DNA of 64,000 nucleotides from JBDZVM01 sp040255675. Its GTDB lineage: Bacteria; Actinomycetota; Actinomycetes; Acidothermales; Acidothermaceae. Below the pieces are notes generated by a model. The model saw only the letters and a program-made list of their open reading frames with translations, did not search any database and had not been told where the DNA came from. Positions 43,793-52,579 of the stretch are shown in pieces. Positions within the stretch are counted from its first letter, which is position 1. Every line of letters starts with the position of its first letter. The translations under genes and the position numbers were made by a program. The DNA lies in contig JBDZVM010000019.1 of assembly GCA_040255675.1 (NCBI GenBank), positions 14,057 to 78,056 of the forward strand. The letters run 5' to 3'.

Positions 43793-45169
43793 GTGGCCAC
43801 TCGCGTAGCTGACTCGATGTCGTATCGACATCTGTGGACGGCGCCAAAGCTCGACTACCTGTTCGAAGAACGGCACCGGCTGCAACGCTGGCTCGACATC
43901 GTGGCGGCGCTGGCCGACTCGCAGGCGGCGCTTTCCATCATTCCTGACGAGTCGGCGCGGGCGGTCACCGAATATGCCGACGCTGGATTGCTTGACATCG
44001 AGCGGATCGGTGACGAGACTCGCGCGACCTCGCACTCGACGCTCGGATTTATCCGCGAACTGCGACGGGTATTGCCTGACGCTGCCCGCGAATACGTCTA
44101 CTACGGCGCGACTGTGCAAGACCTCTCCGACACCTGGTTCGGCCTGATCATGCGCGACGTCGGCGATCTCGTCGTCCAGGAGGTGTCCGCGCTCGTTGCC
44201 CCGTTGCTCGACATGGCCGTCGCGCACCGCGATACGGCCATGGCTGGCCGAACGCACGGACAACCCGGAGCGCCGATCACTTTCGGCTTCAAGGTCGCGG
44301 GCTGGGTCTGCGAGCTGCGACGCCATCTCGAGCGGTTGCGCGAAGGCCGCCCGCGCTGGGCGGTCGGTCAACTTGCTGGCGCTGTCGGAGTTCTCGGCTT
44401 CTTCGGCGACCAGGGATTAGCGTTGCGCGCGCGATTCTGCGCCGAATTGGGCCTAGGCGATCCGGGTATTTCATGGCTTACGAGCCGCGATCGTATCGCT
44501 GAATTCGGCCACCTGCTGGCGATGGTCTGCGCCACGCTTGGCCGTATCGGTAGCGAGGTTTACGAGTTGGCCAGGCCCGAAATCGGCGAACTCCATGAGA
44601 CGGGCGTGCCGGGCACGGTCAGCAGCATCACTATGCCGCACAAGCACAATCCTGAAATCAGCGAGCACCTTGACACGCTGTCGCGGCTTGCTCGCGCACA
44701 CGCGGGTGTGCTGCTCGAAGGCATGAATCAGCAACACGAACGCGACGGTCGGGGCTGGAAAGCCGAATGGGTGTCGCTGCCAGAGCTGTGCGAACTCACC
44801 GTTACCGCCATTGGATTTGCCCAACGGCTGATTGCCGGTCTCCAGGTCGACGTCGACGCGATGGCGCGCAACCTGGCCGAAGTTGGCGCCGACGTGTATT
44901 CGGAACAGGTGTTGGCGGGGCTGTCGGCCGAGCGCGGAAAGCACGCGGCACAAGCATTAATGGCGGACGTCGTCGAGTCGGGTGCGGCCCGCGCGAAAGG
45001 GCTCGTCGTCGCGGTGGCCGAGCGCGCGGGCCTCGACGTCGCGCGGGTCGAGGAATGGGCGGCACGCCCGAGCACGTGGTCGGCCGCCGCGATGGTGGAT
45101 TTGGTCGACGAGCGGGTACGCCGGGCGCGCGAGCAAGCTACCGAAGGATTGCGCGATGGAGCTGACTGA
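43793..45169 (+). CDS. Adenylosuccinate lyase/cycloisomerase-type lyase
   Basis: 458 residues from the GTG at 43793; the ATG at 43817 is an alternative. Fumarase/aspartase superfamily motifs: TVQDLSDTW near residue 105, the His region AGRTHGQPGAPITFG near residue 148, and the signature SSITMPHKHNPEIS near residue 276. The closest subfamily appears to be adenylosuccinate lyase and carboxymuconate cycloisomerase. Such enzymes cleave a C-N bond and release fumarate, or rearrange a muconate. No purine genes are nearby, so a catabolic substrate is more likely. It overlaps the next gene by 14 bp. Confidence 0.85.
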   Translation: MATRVADSMSYRHLWTAPKLDYLFEERHRLQRWLDIVAALADSQAALSIIPDESARAVTEYADAGLLDIERIGDETRATSHSTLGFIRELRRVLPDAAREYVYYGATVQDLSDTWFGLIMRDVGDLVVQEVSALVAPLLDMAVAHRDTAMAGRTHGQPGAPITFGFKVAGWVCELRRHLERLREGRPRWAVGQLAGAVGVLGFFGDQGLALRARFCAELGLGDPGISWLTSRDRIAEFGHLLAMVCATLGRIGSEVYELARPEIGELHETGVPGTVSSITMPHKHNPEISEHLDTLSRLARAHAGVLLEGMNQQHERDGRGWKAEWVSLPELCELTVTAIGFAQRLIAGLQVDVDAMARNLAEVGADVYSEQVLAGLSAERGKHAAQALMADVVESGAARAKGLVVAVAERAGLDVARVEEWAARPSTWSAAAMVDLVDERVRRAREQATEGLRDGAD

Positions 45170-46193
45170 CTACCCTCGCGTGCCGCTCGGTGCTTGGCCG
45201 ACGCCGCTCCAGCGCGCTGAGCGACTCGAGGCGTATCTGCGGCGCGAGCGGGGCCTCTCAGCGGTCACGCCGTTCTTTGTCAAGCGCGACGACCTCGCCG
45301 GTTTCGCCTTGGCTGGCAACAAGACGCGCCAGCTCGAATTCTTGCTCGGAGAAGCCGTTGCCGGCGGCTTCGCCGCGTTGGTGGTCGGGGGGTTGCCGTC
45401 GTCCAACTTTGTGCAAGGCGCGGCTGTGGCGGCACGCGTGTACGGGCTGGCCTGCCACGTCGTGCTGCCAGGCAACGCGCTCGGGCGGCCGTCGGTCAAC
45501 GTAGCGATGGCATTAGCGTGCGGCGCCGAACTCGTATTCTCCGGTGGACCGCGCGAAACGCTCGACGACGACATCCGGCACCATGCCGCGGCGTTGAGCG
45601 CGAGCGGCCGCAAGGCGCTGGCGATTCCGCGAGGCGGGTCGACGCCGCGCGCAAGTCTCGGGTTCGTCCGCGCCACCGCCGAATTGCGCGATCAACTCGA
45701 CGCGGCCGGATACCGCCGCGCGCGCGTCGTCATCGGTATCGGCTCGGCGGGCAGCATCGCGGGCCTCGTGAGCGGAATCGTCAAGCACGACTTGAACTAC
45801 GACGTCGTCGGCATTTCTGTGAGCCGCAATCCGGACACCCTCGAACCTTATCTCGCGCGACTGGTGGCGGAGTGCTTGAAACTCATCGATGGTCACGAGC
45901 CCGATCGTGCTTTTCTGCGCGTCGTGCAAGCACCGGGCGGATTTCACGGACGCGACTATCTGCCGGGGCCAGGGGAGCGTGAGGCAGCGGCGACGGCGCT
46001 GCGCACTGAAGGCCTTGTCTTGGATCCCGAATACACGGCACGGGCATTTCCCTTCGCCGTCCGATTGCTCGAAGAAGGCGATTCTCCCGTGGTGTTTTGG
46101 CATACCGGCGGTTTGCCCGCGGCCATTTCCGAATACGCCCGGGCCGACGGTCCCTCCGCAGGTGTCGACGACTATGCCGGGCGGGCACGATGA
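45156..46193 (+). CDS. PLP-dependent D-cysteine desulfhydrase/ACC deaminase-like enzyme
   Basis: 345 residues, fold type II. The Schiff-base lysine is in ALAGNKTRQLEFLLG near residue 50, with VVGGLPSSNFVQGAA near residue 80 and a phosphate-binding GIGSAGSIAGLVSG near residue 197. Members include D-cysteine desulfhydrase, ACC deaminase and L-cysteate sulfo-lyase (CuyA), which all eliminate or open a beta-substituted amino acid to pyruvate or a ketoacid plus ammonium. The substrate cannot be read from the sequence. It overlaps the preceding lyase and is joined to the following lyase by ATGA. Confidence 0.85.
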   Translation: MELTDYPRVPLGAWPTPLQRAERLEAYLRRERGLSAVTPFFVKRDDLAGFALAGNKTRQLEFLLGEAVAGGFAALVVGGLPSSNFVQGAAVAARVYGLACHVVLPGNALGRPSVNVAMALACGAELVFSGGPRETLDDDIRHHAAALSASGRKALAIPRGGSTPRASLGFVRATAELRDQLDAAGYRRARVVIGIGSAGSIAGLVSGIVKHDLNYDVVGISVSRNPDTLEPYLARLVAECLKLIDGHEPDRAFLRVVQAPGGFHGRDYLPGPGEREAAATALRTEGLVLDPEYTARAFPFAVRLLEEGDSPVVFWHTGGLPAAISEYARADGPSAGVDDYAGRAR

Positions 46194-47743
46194 GCGCGCG
46201 CAACCCACGAAGGGGACGCCAGTTCGGGCCGCCTCAAACCGCCGCCGCGCCGGAACTCGTAGAGTCGGGCTTCGCGTTGGAGAACGCCGACGCGCCGATT
46301 CTGCACGACGGCTACAACCTCGCTGACATGGCTCACGTTCTCGACTTGTCGCGACGTGGCATCATCCCGCCCGAAGCAACGCGAGAATTGCTCCGGTTGC
46401 TGATGGAAGTCGACGACGTCGACGCCGACGAGTTTCCCTACCGACCCGAATACGGCGAGCCGTACAACTCCCGCGAGCGGTATTTTGCCGAGCGGCTCGG
46501 CAATCTCGCTGGCTGGCTGCACGCCGGCCGGCCGCGTCGTGAAGCGGCGCGCATCGCCCTGCGATTGCACCTGCGCACACAGATTGCCGAACTGGTGCTC
46601 GCGGTCGTGACGTTTGCCGAAGAAGTCGCCGAGCAGGCACGCAGGCACGCAGGCACGTTGATGGCCGACCAGACGTATTTGCAGAAGGCGCAGCCGTCGA
46701 CGTTCGGCCATTACGTGCTGTCGTTCGCGTACCCCGCGATCCGAGACGCGCGCCGGTTACTGCACGAGCTAGGCCACATCAACGCGAGCCCCGGCGGCGC
46801 CGGCTGCGTCAACGGAACGCGCCTGCAAGACGACCGCGACCAGCTCGCCAGGCTGCTCGGCTTCGACGATGTCATCGTACACACGCGCGACGCGATGTGG
46901 CGTGTCGACGATTTGATCGCCGTACTCGGCATTGCGACAAGCATTATTTCCAACCAGAGCAAGCTTGCCGAAGACCTCGAAATCTTTTCGAGCAGTGAGT
47001 TCGACTTCGTCGATCTGGACGATGCCTACAGCCGGTCGAGCGTTTTGATGCCGCAAAAGCGGAACCCCTATTCACTGTCTATCGTGCGGGGTGCCTCGGG
47101 AGTTTTGATCGGCCGCCTTGCCGGATTCCTTGCCGTGACGAAAAGCCCGTCGGCGCGAAGCGACAATTTCATCTTCGCCTATGGCGAAGTGCCGCGCGCT
47201 CTCGATTTGGCATCGCGCGTGACGACTTTGATGAGCGGCGTCGTGCGCACCTTGCAGGTCAAGCCCGAGCGCATGCGCGAAGAGCTTCTCAACGGTTACG
47301 CGCAATCGACCGATCTCGCCGAACATCTCACCCAGATTCGAGACGTCGACTACCGCACGGCCTATCTGGTCGTCGGCGACGTCGTGCGCGCGGCGAGCCG
47401 CGCCGGTGTGCCGGGCACCGAGCTGAGCGCGGCGATGGTGAATGACGCGGCGGCGGCTCGCACCGGCACGAGCTGGAATCTCGCCGACGGCGACCTGGCC
47501 GATGTGCTTGACCCGGCGCGGATCGTCGCGACCAGGGCAGCGGTGGGCGGCGCGGCGCCCGAAGAAGTGCACCGCATGGTGGAAGCGATATCACGCGACG
47601 TCGACGACGTGCGGGCCTTGGCGGCAACACGACTGGAGGCCTTTAGGGCGACCGAAGCGAGGCTGATCGCGGCCGCGAGCGCGGCTACCGACGGAGCTGG
47701 TGGTTCCCGAGTGTCATCGAGGCAGGAAGGAGAGTCGACATGA
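46190..47743 (+). CDS. Argininosuccinate lyase-like protein
   Basis: 517 residues. Superfamily motifs: PYNSRERYFAERLGN near residue 95, the DQTYLQKAQPSTFGHYV region (His near 184) and the signature RSSVLMPQKRNPYSLS near residue 290, closest to argininosuccinate lyase. The protein has a divergent N-terminus and is longer than the usual 460 residues. There is no argG or arginine operon here, so cleavage of another N-substituted succinate is more likely. It is linked by ATGA to both the PLP enzyme and allG. Confidence 0.85.
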   Translation: MSARNPRRGRQFGPPQTAAAPELVESGFALENADAPILHDGYNLADMAHVLDLSRRGIIPPEATRELLRLLMEVDDVDADEFPYRPEYGEPYNSRERYFAERLGNLAGWLHAGRPRREAARIALRLHLRTQIAELVLAVVTFAEEVAEQARRHAGTLMADQTYLQKAQPSTFGHYVLSFAYPAIRDARRLLHELGHINASPGGAGCVNGTRLQDDRDQLARLLGFDDVIVHTRDAMWRVDDLIAVLGIATSIISNQSKLAEDLEIFSSSEFDFVDLDDAYSRSSVLMPQKRNPYSLSIVRGASGVLIGRLAGFLAVTKSPSARSDNFIFAYGEVPRALDLASRVTTLMSGVVRTLQVKPERMREELLNGYAQSTDLAEHLTQIRDVDYRTAYLVVGDVVRAASRAGVPGTELSAAMVNDAAAARTGTSWNLADGDLADVLDPARIVATRAAVGGAAPEEVHRMVEAISRDVDDVRALAATRLEAFRATEARLIAAASAATDGAGGSRVSSRQEGEST

Positions 47744-49152
47744 CGACGCGGTCGACGGCTTTGCCATCTGAGGTTTCAGTGGTCAATGTCGGCCTGTCAC
47801 TGTTCGCTGATGCCGTGCGGGAGCAGGGCAGGCCCGCCGAAGAGGTCGACTGGCGCATTCCGGCGGGTGGCGATCCGCGACTGGTCGGTGTGCTGGCGAT
47901 GTTGATGGGCGACAAGGCGGCGAGTATCGACAAGGCGAATGACGAAGTATTTCGGCGTCTCGACACGGGGGTGCCACTTTTGAGGACGGTTGCGACCGCG
48001 CGCGACGTCATCGACGGATTCGAAGATCGCATGCTCCTGCACTGCGGGCTGCCCATCGATTGGGCCGATGTCACCGACCCGCTTCGGCGTTCGATGCGCG
48101 CCGCGGCCGTTGCCGAGGGTTGGGCCGCTGACGTCACCGAGGCCGACTCGATGCTGCGCAAGGGCGATATCAGGCTCGACTCGGCGAACGCGCACGCGAC
48201 GGTGGTGCCCATGGCGACGGCGCTCGGCCCATCCATGCCGGTATTCGTCGTCGACATGGAGGCCGGCGCGACCCGAGCATTCTCGAGTCTCAACCAAGGT
48301 TCTGGCGATGTGGCGTGGTTCGGGCGCGAAAGCTCTGGCGCGATAGACCGCTTGCGTTTCTTGCGTGACGTCGCCGGGCCGCATCTCGCGAGGGCGGTCG
48401 AGAAAGCGGGGCCTGTCGACATATTCAACCTGGCGGCGCAAGGGGTCGCGATGGGCGACGACGTCCATATGCGTACGCAGGCGTCGACGAACCTGCTTAT
48501 TCGCCACCTGCTGCCGCATTTGCTTGCCGACGGGGGAGCCGATTCGGCGGAGTTCGGCAAGTACCTCTCGACAGACCACCTGTTCTTTCTCAACCTCGCG
48601 ATGGCAGCGGCGAAAACGCTCACGCTTTGGGCCGAACAAGTCGAAGGCAGCACCATCGTGACGTCGATGTCGCGCAACGGCACGACGTTCGGCATCAAGT
48701 TGTCAGGGCCGTCGCGGTGGTTCGTCGTCGACTCACCCGAAATCGGAGACGCCCTTTACTACTCGGGTTACGGCCCGCGAGACGGTGCCCGAGACATCGG
48801 TGACAGCGCGGTCTTGGAGCTCGTCGGACTCGGCGGCCCGGCCGCCGGCGGATCGCCGGCCGTCGCCGCCTTCTTGGGCGGAACGATGGCCGACGCCATC
48901 GCCGTCACCGAAGACCTGAGTGACGTCTGTCACGGGGTCAGCACCCGTTTCAAGTTGCCGACGCTCGACTATCGCGGCACGCCCGTCGGGGTTGACGCGC
49001 GCCTTGTCGTGAAACTGGGTATCACGCCGAAAATTAACACGGGCATCTTGCATGTCAGCGACGGCTCGGGCCAAATCGGAGCGGGTGTGGCGACAGCTCC
49101 GGTCGAGTGCTTCGCGACGGCGTTGCTCGACCTCGCCGACCGCCTGCGATGA
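47740..49152 (+). CDS. allG: Oxamate carbamoyltransferase subunit AllG-like (DUF1116)
   Basis: 470 residues, DUF1116/YlbE family. Recognisable segments are VVNVGLSLFADAVREQG at the N-terminus, RSSGAIDRL-like mid regions, and FGIKLSGPSRWFVVDSPEIGDALYYSGYG near residues 310-345. In E. coli the YlbE homologue AllG forms oxamate carbamoyltransferase with AllF and AllH, converting oxalurate and phosphate to oxamate and carbamoyl phosphate. The gene overlaps its neighbours by ATGA on both sides. Confidence 0.85.
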   Translation: MTTRSTALPSEVSVVNVGLSLFADAVREQGRPAEEVDWRIPAGGDPRLVGVLAMLMGDKAASIDKANDEVFRRLDTGVPLLRTVATARDVIDGFEDRMLLHCGLPIDWADVTDPLRRSMRAAAVAEGWAADVTEADSMLRKGDIRLDSANAHATVVPMATALGPSMPVFVVDMEAGATRAFSSLNQGSGDVAWFGRESSGAIDRLRFLRDVAGPHLARAVEKAGPVDIFNLAAQGVAMGDDVHMRTQASTNLLIRHLLPHLLADGGADSAEFGKYLSTDHLFFLNLAMAAAKTLTLWAEQVEGSTIVTSMSRNGTTFGIKLSGPSRWFVVDSPEIGDALYYSGYGPRDGARDIGDSAVLELVGLGGPAAGGSPAVAAFLGGTMADAIAVTEDLSDVCHGVSTRFKLPTLDYRGTPVGVDARLVVKLGITPKINTGILHVSDGSGQIGAGVATAPVECFATALLDLADRLR

Positions 49153-49976
49153 AGGCACTCGACATCGGGTTCGACGCGGCGTCGCTGGCGCGGCTCCGCG
49201 GTCGCGGTCGCGTCCTGGCGGTGTTTTCCCACGCGCTCTACGTCGAACTCGCGTCGGGAATCCTTGCCGTGACCTCGGCCGCCGCTCCACGCGGTCCGTT
49301 GCATCTGCGGGTGCGGCACCTACCGCGAGCGTTCGTCGGTGACAGTGTCACTACGGACGGCGAAACCCTGTCGCTGCTGCACGATCGAATTGACCTCGAT
49401 GCTGTTGTCTGGGCGGCTGCGCCGCTTGGGCGCGATCTTTTGCCTCGAGCGCGGGAGAACGCGCGGCGCTGGCGCGACATCTTCGCCCGCGACTTCGCGC
49501 CCGACGCCGGTCACGCTGAGGCGCTATCGCAGACACACTGCGTCGACGCGCTCGCGACGGGCGACCTTTGCGGTTTCGCGAGGCTTGTCAGCGGCCGAGG
49601 GCCCGGCCTCACACCGGCTGGTGACGACGTCCTCGCCGGCGTGCTGATGGTGGCGCATATCGAGTTCGGCGGGATCTCGGGCGGGGTAGCTTCGGCGATC
49701 GAGGACGTCGCGCGGGATTCGACCAACACCATCGCGCGCGCGTTTCTTCGATCGGCGCTGCAAGGGCGATCCGTGGAGCCGGCTCACGACTTCGTGCGTG
49801 CGCTCGGCACGGCCGACGAGGCGTCGACGAACAACGCGGCGACGGCGCTTCGAAGAATCGGCGCCTCATCGGGTATCGCGCTCGCGTACGGCATCTGCCT
49901 CGCGTTGACGACGCTGCCCGAGCGAATCCACGTTTCGTCAGCGCCAGTTAGGATAGTCGATGACGCAATCGGATAG
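49149..49976 (+). CDS. allH: Oxamate carbamoyltransferase subunit AllH-like (DUF2877)
   Basis: 275 residues, DUF2877/YlbF family. The hallmark GRGPGLTPAGDDVLAGVL is present near residues 150-168, and STNTIARAFLRSALQG follows near residue 200. It is the partner of AllG and AllF. The ATG overlaps the allG stop. Its TAG stop falls inside the second copy of the recurring promoter motif, so the next gene is probably a separate transcription unit. Confidence 0.82.
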   Translation: MKALDIGFDAASLARLRGRGRVLAVFSHALYVELASGILAVTSAAAPRGPLHLRVRHLPRAFVGDSVTTDGETLSLLHDRIDLDAVVWAAAPLGRDLLPRARENARRWRDIFARDFAPDAGHAEALSQTHCVDALATGDLCGFARLVSGRGPGLTPAGDDVLAGVLMVAHIEFGGISGGVASAIEDVARDSTNTIARAFLRSALQGRSVEPAHDFVRALGTADEASTNNAATALRRIGASSGIALAYGICLALTTLPERIHVSSAPVRIVDDAIG

Positions 49977-49981
49977 TAAAC
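49969..49981. promoter_or_regulatory. Candidate operator, site B of a recurring motif
   Basis: TCGGATAGTAAAC on the plus strand, overlapping the allH stop and lying 31 bp before the flavoenzyme ATG. A related GGATAGT lies 20 bp upstream (TTAGGATAGTCG), so the site may be doubled. Confidence 0.6.
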
Positions 49982-50012
49982 ACACTCCGCCGACACGAGG
50001 AAAGGCGCTGAT

Positions 50013-51344
50013 ATGGCGAGAGAAATTGTCGTGATCGGGGGCAGCGCCGCTGGCATGGGTGCAGCGGGCGCCGCCAAGCAGGTCGACCCTGAGGCGCGGA
50101 TCATCGTCTTCACCGAGCAGCAGGACGTCGCGTACAGCCCGTGCGGCATACCGTACGTGCACGGCAAGGAGATTGACTCGTTCGACCGCTTGATATTGCA
50201 AGGAAAGAAGTTCTACGAAGACCAGGGCTTCGAGATCCACTACGAGACGATCGTTGGCGGCATCAACACCAAGGCGCACACGGTTTCGGTTCCCGCGATG
50301 GGAGACGTGCGATACGACAGTCTCGTCATCGGCACCGGTTTTCAGTACGAACGGCCGGATATTCCGGGGGTCGATCTCGACGGCTTGTATTGGGTGCGTG
50401 ATCTGCGCAACGCCGAACGATGGGATCAGTTGCTGGACGGCGTGAAGACCGCGGTCGTGGCCGAAGCCCAACCGATCGGCGTCGAGATGGCCACGGCACT
50501 CGCGCATCGCGGGATCGAGACTCACCTCGTCGACCCGCATCCGTGGGCGATGGCCGAGATCGCCGACCCCGACATCATGGCGCCGGTCGAGGAATCGTGG
50601 CGCGAACTCGGCGTCAATCTCCATTTCAACACCAGGCTCGAGGCGTTCTTGGGCACCGACAAAGTGCGAGCAGTCCGCACATCGGACGGCGAGATCGCGG
50701 TCGACGCGGTTGTCATGGGCACCAAGAAGGTGCCGAACAATCGGCTAGCCGCGGAAGCCGGACTCAAGCTCGGCTCGACGGGCGGCATCATCGTCGACCA
50801 GCACATGCGCGCGTCCGCGCCAGACGTTTTCGCCGCGGGCGACGCGGTCGAGGTGCCACAAGGATTCACTGGCGTGCCGGTGCAGGGGCTCTCCGGGAGT
50901 CACGCGTACGCGCAGGGAAAGGTCGCTGGCAGCGGAGCGGCCGGCAAGCTGCGCGATTACCAACCTGTCTACGTGCCGTGGGGCCTCGTCGGCGGGAAAT
51001 GGATGATCGGGGGAGTCTCCTTCGGCGAGGCTTTGGCCGGCGCACTGGGGATTCCGTTCGTGCTCGGCATCGCGGAAGGCATTTCTCGAGCGCGCTACTA
51101 CCCCGACTTCAAGAAGATTCGGGTGAAGCTGCTGGCCGAACCAGGCACGTTGAAACTGATCGGTGCGCAGCTCGTCGGTGGTGAAGGAGTCAAGGAACGC
51201 TGTGACTTCCTTGCGATGGCGGCTCGCAAGGGCCTCACTTTGCACGACATCGCGTGGATGGAGAACGTGTACTCGCCGGCGATGGGCGCGCTGAACGAGC
51301 CGATGGCACTGGCGGCCCAAAACGGCTTGTCGAAGGCGAGGTAG
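50013..51344 (+). CDS. FAD-dependent pyridine nucleotide-disulfide oxidoreductase, CoA-disulfide reductase-like
   Basis: 443 residues with a good ribosome site (GAGGAAAGG). FAD-binding GGSAAGMGAA at residues 9-18, the single redox cysteine Cys44 in YSPCGIPY (as in CoA-disulfide reductase and NADH oxidase), a second nucleotide-binding stretch near residue 150, and FAAGDAVEVP near residue 275. It could reduce a CoA-, glutathione- or persulfide-type disulfide, or be an NADH oxidase. Its place among sulfur- and nitrogen-related genes suggests a thiol or sulfite-linked step, which is inference. Confidence 0.85.
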   Translation: MAREIVVIGGSAAGMGAAGAAKQVDPEARIIVFTEQQDVAYSPCGIPYVHGKEIDSFDRLILQGKKFYEDQGFEIHYETIVGGINTKAHTVSVPAMGDVRYDSLVIGTGFQYERPDIPGVDLDGLYWVRDLRNAERWDQLLDGVKTAVVAEAQPIGVEMATALAHRGIETHLVDPHPWAMAEIADPDIMAPVEESWRELGVNLHFNTRLEAFLGTDKVRAVRTSDGEIAVDAVVMGTKKVPNNRLAAEAGLKLGSTGGIIVDQHMRASAPDVFAAGDAVEVPQGFTGVPVQGLSGSHAYAQGKVAGSGAAGKLRDYQPVYVPWGLVGGKWMIGGVSFGEALAGALGIPFVLGIAEGISRARYYPDFKKIRVKLLAEPGTLKLIGAQLVGGEGVKERCDFLAMAARKGLTLHDIAWMENVYSPAMGALNEPMALAAQNGLSKAR

Positions 51345-51346
51345 GC

Positions 51347-51586
51347 GTGACCCGGCTGTTTTGGTGGGTACGCACCAACTCGCAAAAATACCTTCTTGAG
51401 GCAGTGCAGGCCGATCTCGCGCAACGCTATCTGGGCAGGCCGCCGCCGGTGGGCCGTCCGTCTTTGCAGCGCGCGTTCTGGAAATACGTTTTCGTGCCGC
51501 TGTATCGGCGATTGCCCTGGAACGTGAAGCACACCGTCATCAAGGCTATGCCCGGCAGCCATCACCGCGATTGGAGCGCGCGATGA
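51347..51586 (+). CDS. Small basic protein, unknown function
   Basis: 79 residues from a GTG 3 bp after the flavoenzyme stop. It is rich in Arg, Trp and Tyr (TRLFWWVRTNSQKY, FWKYVFVPLYRRLPW) with no signal peptide and no motif that I know. Its stop is overlapped by the next gene (ATGA), so it looks like a real, translationally coupled member of the operon rather than a chance frame. It might be a small partner of either neighbour. Confidence 0.6.
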   Translation: MTRLFWWVRTNSQKYLLEAVQADLAQRYLGRPPPVGRPSLQRAFWKYVFVPLYRRLPWNVKHTVIKAMPGSHHRDWSAR

Positions 51587-52485
51587 CGGCAGCCTCCCGG
51601 CGATCGAACCGGATGCCCGATCGATACCGCGAGGTAGCCGTCACCACCGTCGATTTCGAACTGACCGAAGCGCGGCTGCGCGAGTTTTTTATCGGCCGTG
51701 AGGCCTACCGGCGCACCGGCTATCTCGTCGTCCACGGCCCGGGCGGCCTCGCGCTGCTGGAGGTGGCGAAGAAGTCGACCGACCCGCTCTTCTCGCCGAT
51801 CACCGACGTGAGCCTGTTAGCGGAACCGGCCGAGACGACCTACGTTCGCGATCACGACGTCGACCTTGGTATTCCCTCGCAAATTTGCCGAGCCGCGGTG
51901 GAGCAGGCTGAGGGCACGCGGTGCGTGATCGTCGAAGGCAGGTACGAGCATGTGAGCTTCATACTCGATCCGGCCCCGATCCGGCTTCGGGTGGCCGAGG
52001 TCGCCCCCCCGTACCCGCCGAAGCTGCTCGACCAGGTTCAGCGCGTGCTCGACACCGCGGAGGATTTGCCGCCAGTTCTGGTGGAGCCGCTGCTCTTCGA
52101 CATCGTCGAACTCGCCGAAGGCGAAGCCGCGAACACGTATCTATTCCCGTGCCGCGGGTCTGGCATCGCGCCAGAAGGCAAAGAAGTCTTCTATCTCGAC
52201 GAACGGCCTCCGCGGCGCGAGTGGCTGCTCGTGGGCTGCGAACGGTCGCGCGACATCCATCGCCACTTTTACGGCGACGTTCCTCCGAATGTCGAGATGT
52301 GCCCGCGCGAAATCCTCAAGGCGAACGGCGTCGGCGACGGCCCGGTACTGACGAAATGCTGCGACTTGGAAGAAGGCGTCATCATCGATGATTCGATGAC
52401 GGTCGTTCCGTGGGGCGCCACTCTCGCCGAGGTGCACGCGGGGCTTCGAGCAATGGCGCAGGCGCAGCAACTCGCACGAGCCTGA
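51583..52485 (+). CDS. Cysteine-rich protein of unknown function
   Basis: 300 residues from the ATG at 51583. Six cysteines are spread through the protein, several in the last 120 residues: FPCRGSG, VGCERSRDIHRHFYG, EMCPREIL and TKCCDLEEG. These, with the His pair HRHF, suggest a metal or Fe-S site. No known fold is evident and there is no membrane segment. It ends this operon at a strong hairpin terminator. It may be a metalloenzyme or a redox partner of the radical SAM protein in the same locus; this is a guess from context. Confidence 0.6.
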   Translation: MTAASRRSNRMPDRYREVAVTTVDFELTEARLREFFIGREAYRRTGYLVVHGPGGLALLEVAKKSTDPLFSPITDVSLLAEPAETTYVRDHDVDLGIPSQICRAAVEQAEGTRCVIVEGRYEHVSFILDPAPIRLRVAEVAPPYPPKLLDQVQRVLDTAEDLPPVLVEPLLFDIVELAEGEAANTYLFPCRGSGIAPEGKEVFYLDERPPRREWLLVGCERSRDIHRHFYGDVPPNVEMCPREILKANGVGDGPVLTKCCDLEEGVIIDDSMTVVPWGATLAEVHAGLRAMAQAQQLARA

Positions 52486-52510
52486 GTTTTTACGCGCGGC
52501 CCTCACTTGC

Positions 52511-52572
52511 GTTTGCGCGAAGCGCGCCGTCCGCGCTCGGGAAGCCGAGCCGACGGCGCGCTTCGCGCAAAC
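52511..52572. terminator. Long bidirectional hairpin terminator
   Basis: Two perfect 21-bp arms (beginning GTTTGCGCGAAGCGCG) enclose a second small stem GCTCGG/CCGAGC. TTTT runs lie outside the arms, on the strand facing each converging gene. It separates two convergent transcripts inside the locus. Confidence 0.9.
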
Positions 52573-52579
52573 GGGACTT

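Noticed and set aside
43793..47743. Housekeeping purine or arginine biosynthesis operon (purB, argH)
   Set aside because: No other pur or arg genes are adjacent, both lyases are divergent, and they are coupled to a PLP enzyme and allG-allH instead.
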